DNA of 64,000 bases from Cynocephalus volans (lineage: Eukaryota > Chordata > Mammalia > Dermoptera > Cynocephalidae), in NCBI RefSeq assembly GCF_027409185.1, contig NC_084469.1:101061835-101125834 (forward strand), read 5' to 3'. Positions 58,401 through 64,000 of this stretch are shown here, piece after piece. The notes under the pieces were generated by a model. That model saw only the letters and a program-made list of their open reading frames with translations. It was not told the DNA's origin and ran no database searches. The position numbers and the translations under genes were made by a program. The number at the start of each line of letters is the position of its first letter. The first letter of the stretch is position 1.

Positions 58401-59145
58401 TCTTTGACATTTCTTCTAAGGCAGATCTAGTGTTGATGAAGTTCTTCAGCTTTTATTTGTCTCAGAAAGTCATTATCTTCTTTATTTTTGAAGGAAAAGA
58501 TTGCTAGGTGTAGTAGTCTTGGTTGCCAGTTTGTTTGTTTGTTTGTTTGTTTGTTTGTTTGTTTGTTTTCTTTCAGCACTTTGAATATATCATCCCACTC
58601 CCTTCTGGACTGCAACGTCTCTGCTGAAAAGATCTACTGACAGTCTTATGGAAGTTCCCTGGTATACAGCAAATAGCTTTTTTCCTGTGGCTTTCATATT
58701 TCCCTCTCTGTCTTCAACTTTTTATAATTTGAGATGATATGTCTCAGTGTGGGTTTCTTTGAATTCATCTTATTTAGTATCCATTGAGCTTTCTAAATAT
58801 AGATTTCCAATTTTTCCTCAGGTTTGGGGATTTTTCAGCTATTATTTCATTGAATAAGCTTTGTCAGTTTCTTGCTTTCTCCTCTTCTGTGACTCTTATA
58901 ACATATATATTGGTTTGTTTAATGGTGTCTGATGAGGGCCTTAAATTGTCCTCCTGCTTTTGTTTTGTTTTTGCACCTCAAATCATAAGATTTTTCAATG
59001 ACCAAACTTGAAGTTCACTGTGATCTTTTCTTTTGCTTGATCTAGTCTGTGGTTGAACCCTTTCACTGAATTTTTGTTTTCAGTTCAGTCATTGTCTTTT
59101 TTAGCTCTATGATTTGTGTTTGGTACTATTTTTTCTTTTCTGTTG
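55441..59145 (-). mobile_element. Old L1, long minus-strand copy lacking both ends
   Basis: It runs in reverse from the ORF2 C-terminal part at 55441 through the RT core (56735-56421 frame, [10 protein letters not shown] in place of FADD), the RT palm N-terminal side (57169-56801, [21 protein letters not shown]), the endonuclease region (57600-57850), and ORF1 (58615-58427, RREWDDIFKVL and the C-terminal domain; N-terminal coiled-coil region to about 59145). Many stops and frameshifts. The 3'UTR and 5'UTR are absent. Confidence 0.9.
58532..58567. repeat. (GTTT)n microsatellite within old L1 ORF1
   Basis: Nine GTTT units. In the minus-strand frame they encode a KQTN repeat inserted between the ORF1 segments ending ENK and beginning NWQPRLL. 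Confidence 0.95.
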
Positions 59146-59149
59146 TATT

Positions 59150-59240
59150 CTTTTTTTTTAAATTGCTGTCCACTCTGGGGATCTGAACCCTTGAACTTGG
59201 TGTTACCTACATTGTTCTCTAAACAACGAAGCTAATGTTA
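59150..59240 (-). mobile_element. tRNA-derived SINE (CYN-like), older copy
   Basis: On the minus strand: TTGTTTAGAGAACAATGTAGG, then the B box GGGTTCAGATCCCC and an A-rich end (the T-run at 59151-59160). Shorter and more diverged than the copies at 26400 and 49773. Confidence 0.65.
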
Positions 59241-59759
59241 CTTTTTTAAATAAATATTTTGCGTATAATTAAATAATCACTTTGTTTATGTATTGCTTTC
59301 CTGTAGTGATGAGCATCTTTATGACTGTGACTTAGAATAAGACAGCCACCTCTTCCAGTCTTGTTAGACTAAACTGGAGTAGCAGAGAAACCTCACCTAT
59401 CAGCCTGGCCAGAGATTCTGGGAACCTACCAAACGTTTGTGTCTGTCCCAAATGCTGTCATTGTTCTTCATGGCCCCAGGACATTAAAGTGTGCCAAGTC
59501 CCGTCAGTGACCTGAGATAGGTGAGATTAAGTCCAGTCCTTCAAGATGAACATGGAAAAGTTAGAATGCTGTATGCCTGTTCCAGTTTCTTCTGTTCTCG
59601 GAGAGAAGCTGGAAGGTGGAGTTTATCTCCCTCCTGCTCTACATTAAGGTGGGGAGAGGATCTATGGCAAATGGCTTCACTTTCATTCAGATCACATATT
59701 CTTTGCTATTTGTTGTCTCCATTTTTTTTCTATCTTGTTACCTACTTCTGAATGAACTT
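59241..59759. other. Gene-free stretch between L1 and duplicated block
   Basis: No gene. The 76-codon plus frame at 59521-59751 has no recognisable domain. 59330-59700 is of higher complexity and LTR-like in composition, but I cannot assign it. Confidence 0.35.
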
Positions 59760-60240
59760 TGTTAACCTACAATTTTTTGATATATTAAAACTACCATGAC
59801 ACAAGATGGTACTGAAAAGCCATCCTTTACCATTATAACCCCATTCACTCAAACACAAAAAATAATAGATGTAATACAAAAAATCAAAAAATAAACAATA
59901 TGAAATACCAAAGGCACAGGTGAGCTTTATTATTGAATAATGTGAGAAAACACAAGGGTTTTGGACCTTGTTGGGGCTTGTACCTATAGACTTAAAACAG
60001 CTGAAAGTTTGAAAAAAGCATCCAAGGGAAAATGGAACCAATCTGCCTTGTGACTTGGTTACTGGATTTTTAAAATATTCTTAATATCACCAAGCAGCAG
60101 GAATCGGTCATTAGATGGAATTCAAGGCTAGAGGACTGGTGACTGGTGAGGACAATTGTGAAACTGCCTGATGAAAAAGAGTGAACCCACAGATGAAAAG
60201 AAAGAGAAAAATGGTGCTTCAAGTGGAATATGCATATCAA
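59760..60240. repeat. Duplicated repeat-like block, copy 2
   Basis: Paralogue of 41881-42520, in the same orientation. Sits at the junction between units 5 and 6. Confidence 0.55.
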
Positions 60241-61136
60241 AATCTAAATAATCAGAGGTTAAAATGGTCCTAATAGGGTGAACCTACAAAATCAATAATC
60301 AGAACATGAAAGTACTCTTATAGAGTGGCATAATGAGAATTTGAAAATAAATGTTTGCTTTTTGAGTCTGGCTTCTGTATTTCAGAATACTGCCTTTAAT
60401 ATTCATACCAGTTGTTGCATATATCAGTCCTTCACTCCTTTTTAATGCTACACAGTATTCTAGTATAATAATATATCACAGTTTATTTATTCATTCACCC
60501 TGTAAGGACATTTGGATTGTTTCTTTTTAATCCATTATGAATGGAACTGCTATAAGTAATCATGCACAGGTCTTGGTGACATATGATTCCATTCAAGGCA
60601 TTAGGAAAAAGTCAAAATTTAAAGACAGAGAGCAGATAATTTGGCTCACAAACATGAGAGTTTCTAAAAAGAGGCTGCAGAAAGGAGTTTACTTGGAGGT
60701 GTGTAACTTCTCTTTGTCCTGATTGCAGCAGGGTTTACAAAACTATACATTAATTCAAATAGAAAGAATAGTAGACAGAAAATTCATTTTACTGAATAAT
60801 AATTTTAAAATTAATCTCTAAAAGAGTAATAAATATGTATATTTTGCATCTTCCAAGATTAAGAACATAAAATTATGTACTTTAAAAATAACAATGTTTC
60901 TAAGAAACATTGTACACCCATCTTCATAGCCATGATATTCACAATATTCAAGAGGTGAAAGAATCCACAGTGTCCATTGATGGATGAATGTATATACAAA
61001 ATGTGGTATGTATGTACAATGCAATATCATTGAATCTTCAAAGGAAAGAGCAAACTTCATGAGTTTGAGTGAATGAATGATAAGACATGATGTTCAATCT
61101 TATTGCCACTCTCATAGCACAAATAAGATCAAATAC
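60241..61136 (+). repeat. Inter-unit sequence with old L1M remnants
   Basis: 60370-60620 looks like a reversed old LINE 3' end ('ttcattcaccctgtaaggacatttggattgtttc'). 60890-61136 is the plus-strand L1M carried in the unit (copy 4), interrupted at 61136 by a young L1. No gene. Confidence 0.55.
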
Positions 61137-61855
61137 TGTAAACAGTGCTGCAATGAACATGGGAGTGCAGTTACGCAATAGACATGAAGATTTCCATGCC
61201 TCTGGGTATATACCCAAGAGGGGGATTGCTGGATCATATGGAAGATCTATCTGTGGTTGTTTGAGAAACCTCCATACTGTTTTCCATAGTGGTTGTACTA
61301 ATTTCCAGTCCCCACCAATAGTGTAGGAGTGTTCCCTTCTCTCCACACCCTCGCCAGCATTTGTTATTCACCGTGTCTTTCATTATATCCAGTCTAACTG
61401 GGGAGAGGTGGTATCTCAATGTGCTTTTAATTTGCATTTCCTTGATGACTAGTGATGTTGAGCATTTTTTCATGTATCTTTGGTCATTTGTATGTCTTCC
61501 TCTGAAAATTGCCTATTCATCTACTTTGCCCATTTTTTTGATTGGGTTATTTGTTTGTTTGTATTTTTACTGTATAATTGCTTGTGTTCTATATATATTA
61601 TGGATATTAATCCCTTGTCGGATGCATAGTTAGCAAAATTTTCTCCCACTCTGCAGGTTGTCATTTCACTCTGTTGATTGTTTCCTTTGCTGTGTAGAAG
61701 CTTTTTAGTTTGATATAGTCCCATTGTTTATTTTTTTCTTTTGCTGCAAGAGACAAGACATGGAACCAACCTAAATGTCCATCAGTGGATGGCTGGATAA
61801 GGAAACTGTGGTATATATACACCATGGAATACTACTCTGCCATAAAAAAGAATGA
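61137..61855 (+). mobile_element. L1 insertion with 5' inversion (twin priming)
   Basis: 61137-61752 is L1 ORF2 C-terminal sequence in minus orientation. 61753-61855 is the directly following ORF2 sequence in plus orientation ('gacaagacatggaaccaacctaaatgtcc'). The sense order is continuous across the two ends: the inverted part stops at the codons before TIAKTW and the direct part starts there. It interrupts unit sequence that is continuous at 50412 ('gatcaaatactg' then 'ataatttcc'). The direct part ends in 'gccataaaaaagaatgag' without the normal last 250 bp or the 3'UTR. Confidence 0.85.
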
Positions 61856-62110
61856 GAAAAACCTCATAGAAAATAAAGAGGAACATACAAGAAAATGAGA
61901 AATACAGGATTCAGGACAGTGGGTTTGCCAATGGAAGGGATCAAAGTGATGTGAGAGGAAGATTCTACAGTGGGTTCTGTGCTGACAACATTACCTTATT
62001 TTTAACGCCTGGATATATTTATGTGATTTTATTATGTTACTATTCTCTCAGAACTACTAATAGATTTTATGGACTACTTCATATTCGATAATTTAACAGG
62101 TAAAATTAAG
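61856..62110 (+). mobile_element. Old L1M 3' part carried in the OR unit (copy 4, right part)
   Basis: Matches 50440-50690 ('gatataaatatagaatttagaataatg' region) and 28210-28430. Continues the copy interrupted at 61136. Confidence 0.7.
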
Positions 62111-64000
62111 GAAAGGGCTTTTATATTCCTAACCCTCAATATATCTTCCCATTTTCTTGTAATATTAAGGTCGTGAATCTCAGACTTCAAAGTTCATCAA
62201 AATCTCCGAAAGTGCTTATTAAAAATTCTAATATCTTGCACATCTTTCAGAGATCCAATGTCAGTATGTCCTGGTGAGGTCAAGAACCCTCTCTATGAGA
62301 AACTGTCTAAAGTGATTTATTCTGCAGCTCTTCTGTGAACGTCAATAGAAGAAAATCAGTGTGAGAAGATACCATGAGTTCCAGCCACGGAGCCATTTCC
62401 AAAAGGTTTTGGTGTAAACAAAACCACCCTCTTGACCTCCAATGACAACCACAAGAGAAGTATTTCCACCCAGTGCTTTGATTCTCTTTTGACACATCCT
62501 CTATTTTCATCCCACACTCACAGAGATGGTTTGGCTAATGGCCCCACTTTCTGCTGTGCTTTTCGGAAAAGCGATGCCCCAAGTCTTGCCAACTTCCCTT
62601 TTCCCCTGTCTCATCTTACACTCAGCATCTCCCTCTCAAAGTAAAGTACTTCTCCGTAGGATAATTTTACTGATGAAGAAAAATTAACAAAACTTTTATG
62701 AGAGCCCTAAGACTGTATGCAGTCAATCCTCTAAGACTTCACTAATACAATTAACTTTATTCAATTACATTTTTCTGTGTGAACTTCAAAAGAGACAAGT
62801 AAGAAACACAGCAAGATGAGATGACTAAGGAGAAAAGTGGAAACTTGGATATGTTTGTACAAATAAATCAGTGAGAACATTTCAAAGAAAATAAGATGCC
62901 AGAAGATTATCAACCTTTGCTCTGCCTACCTAATACTTGTTTATTTTTGTTATATTACTCGGACAAGAAAGCAGATGATAAGTATAACAATGAAAGAAAA
63001 AAGCTCTAATTGCTGAAGCAAGGGGTAAGAGTATGTAAGTCCGATATTACTACAATATTATGATTATAGGCAAGATATGAAATACAATGGTACAATTTAT
63101 ACTTTAGCAGGTACTTACTCTCGGTACAAGGCATTCTACTAAGTGTTTGCAGTGCATACGGGCATGAACTTCCCTGCAAGAATTATGCCCCAGATGGTTA
63201 TTTTCTGATTCTCACAGTCATCAGACTCACGCAGTAATTTTTTGCTTAAGCCAGAAATTAGATGAATAGTGAGTATATGATCCAATTTTCGGTTCAGAAA
63301 ACAAAAGGAATGTCTACTGGTTGACACTATAGAAATATCTATTATAAATAAACTCTATTCACAGCAGATCCACAGAAGGACAGCCAGATTTCTGTCTCTG
63401 AGCATGATGTCTGTATATAATGCTTGCATCTGTGTAGACATCTGGATCTAAGAGTGAAATCAGCCTGGGCATGAAGCCACTTTATGGAGGAGGGAATGAA
63501 TCTGTGCAACACTGTTTCTATACATTATTTAGGTCTGGAGTTCTTGCAATAAAAGTTTGTAAGAGTGAGAGTTTTTTTTTTATTACAAGGCCTTCAGAGC
63601 TATGTAATGTATAGTATAATCAAGGTTTCTTTCTCTTATTAGAAAGAAAAGATTCCTCACTTATTAAGTTCAACTATTTCATACACATTTTAAACCACTG
63701 AGATAATCTAAATACAGCGGTTTCATAGATGATTAAACTGAGTGTCGTTTAGGCTAATGTTGCCCTGTACAGATAGTTTACCAGTGTCCAATTGCAGGAA
63801 TTACTAAATTGGAATGTGAAATCTTATCCCCTATATCTGACTGTAAGGTGAACCTTGGAGTACGATTCACATAATCCTACCCATGCAATCAGGTAGAATC
63901 TGGTATCTCCTATGACCTCAGCCCTCTAGGGATCCTTTCCCTGACCTATCTAACTTCTCCCAGTTTCTCTTTACTGAGAACACTCCCTAAAATAGCAGTA
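62111..64000 (-). repeat. Duplicated OR-downstream block, unit 6 (OR beyond window)
   Basis: Colinear with 50691-52450 along its whole length (for example 'ggtaagagtatgtaagtccgatattactac' against 'ggtaaagatatacaagaccagtagcgttat'; 'acatcctctattttcatcccaca' against 'tagttttatccctcataccca'). In unit 5 the OR stop codon follows about 300 bp after the equivalent of position 64000, so a sixth OR on the minus strand is expected there. Confidence 0.75.

Noticed and set aside
1-64000. CRISPR arrays, operons, integrons, phage or bacterial mobile elements
   Set aside because: The sequence is clearly mammalian. Direct repeats found are target-site duplications, microsatellites or paralogous blocks.

Overview
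The window is mammalian nuclear DNA with no prokaryotic gene structure. It is AT-rich and more than half of it is recognisable interspersed repeats: LINE-1, tRNA-derived SINEs, MIR, MER5-type hAT, Tigger, MaLR and other LTRs. The most telling lineage marker is a young tRNA-derived SINE about 130-150 bp long with a short A-rich tail, at 26400-26546 and 49773-49905. From memory it resembles the CYN SINEs of colugos (Dermoptera), so a flying lemur such as Galeopterus is the best guess. The host genes are olfactory receptors (ORs) of the OR7-like class II type.

Layout. 1-11.6 kb is gene-free and filled with minus-strand L1 remnants, a Tigger transposon (4231-6281) broken up by two LTRs, a MER5-like element, another hAT fragment and an LTR at 10.7-11.2 kb. 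11631-18443 is a nearly full-length, recently inserted L1 on the plus strand. It has a perfect 14-bp target-site duplication, a GC-rich 5'UTR with a YY1 motif, an intact ORF1 (326 aa), and an ORF2 that keeps its endonuclease and reverse transcriptase motifs but is broken near its C-terminus. Its 5' end carries an extra 82-nt piece of L1 ORF2 inside the duplication.

19-64 kb is a tandem array of OR units, all on the minus strand, about 7-9 kb apart: an OR with a single-base frameshift (21963-22897), a decayed OR (29518-30409), an intact 318-aa OR (36332-37288), a decayed OR (44094-45015) and an intact 312-aa OR (52734-53672). The sequences upstream and downstream of each OR are themselves paralogous, including old repeats trapped in the ancestral unit (an L1M 3' end, MIR, MER5A). 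The cluster therefore grew by segmental duplication and was later diversified by L1, SINE, mariner-MITE and LTR insertions. The right edge (62.1-64.0 kb) is the downstream half of a sixth unit whose OR should lie just beyond the window.

The OR genes would each be expressed alone in olfactory neurons as seven-helix odorant receptors. They do not form a pathway with each other. I found no convincing new biological system. The observations most worth following are the 5'-chimeric L1, the DRY-to-DRC change in the 52.7-kb OR, the L1 inserted just upstream of the 36-kb OR, and a twin-primed L1 at 61.1-61.9 kb. Repeat boundaries are judged by eye and are good to roughly 10-50 bp unless a duplication is given.
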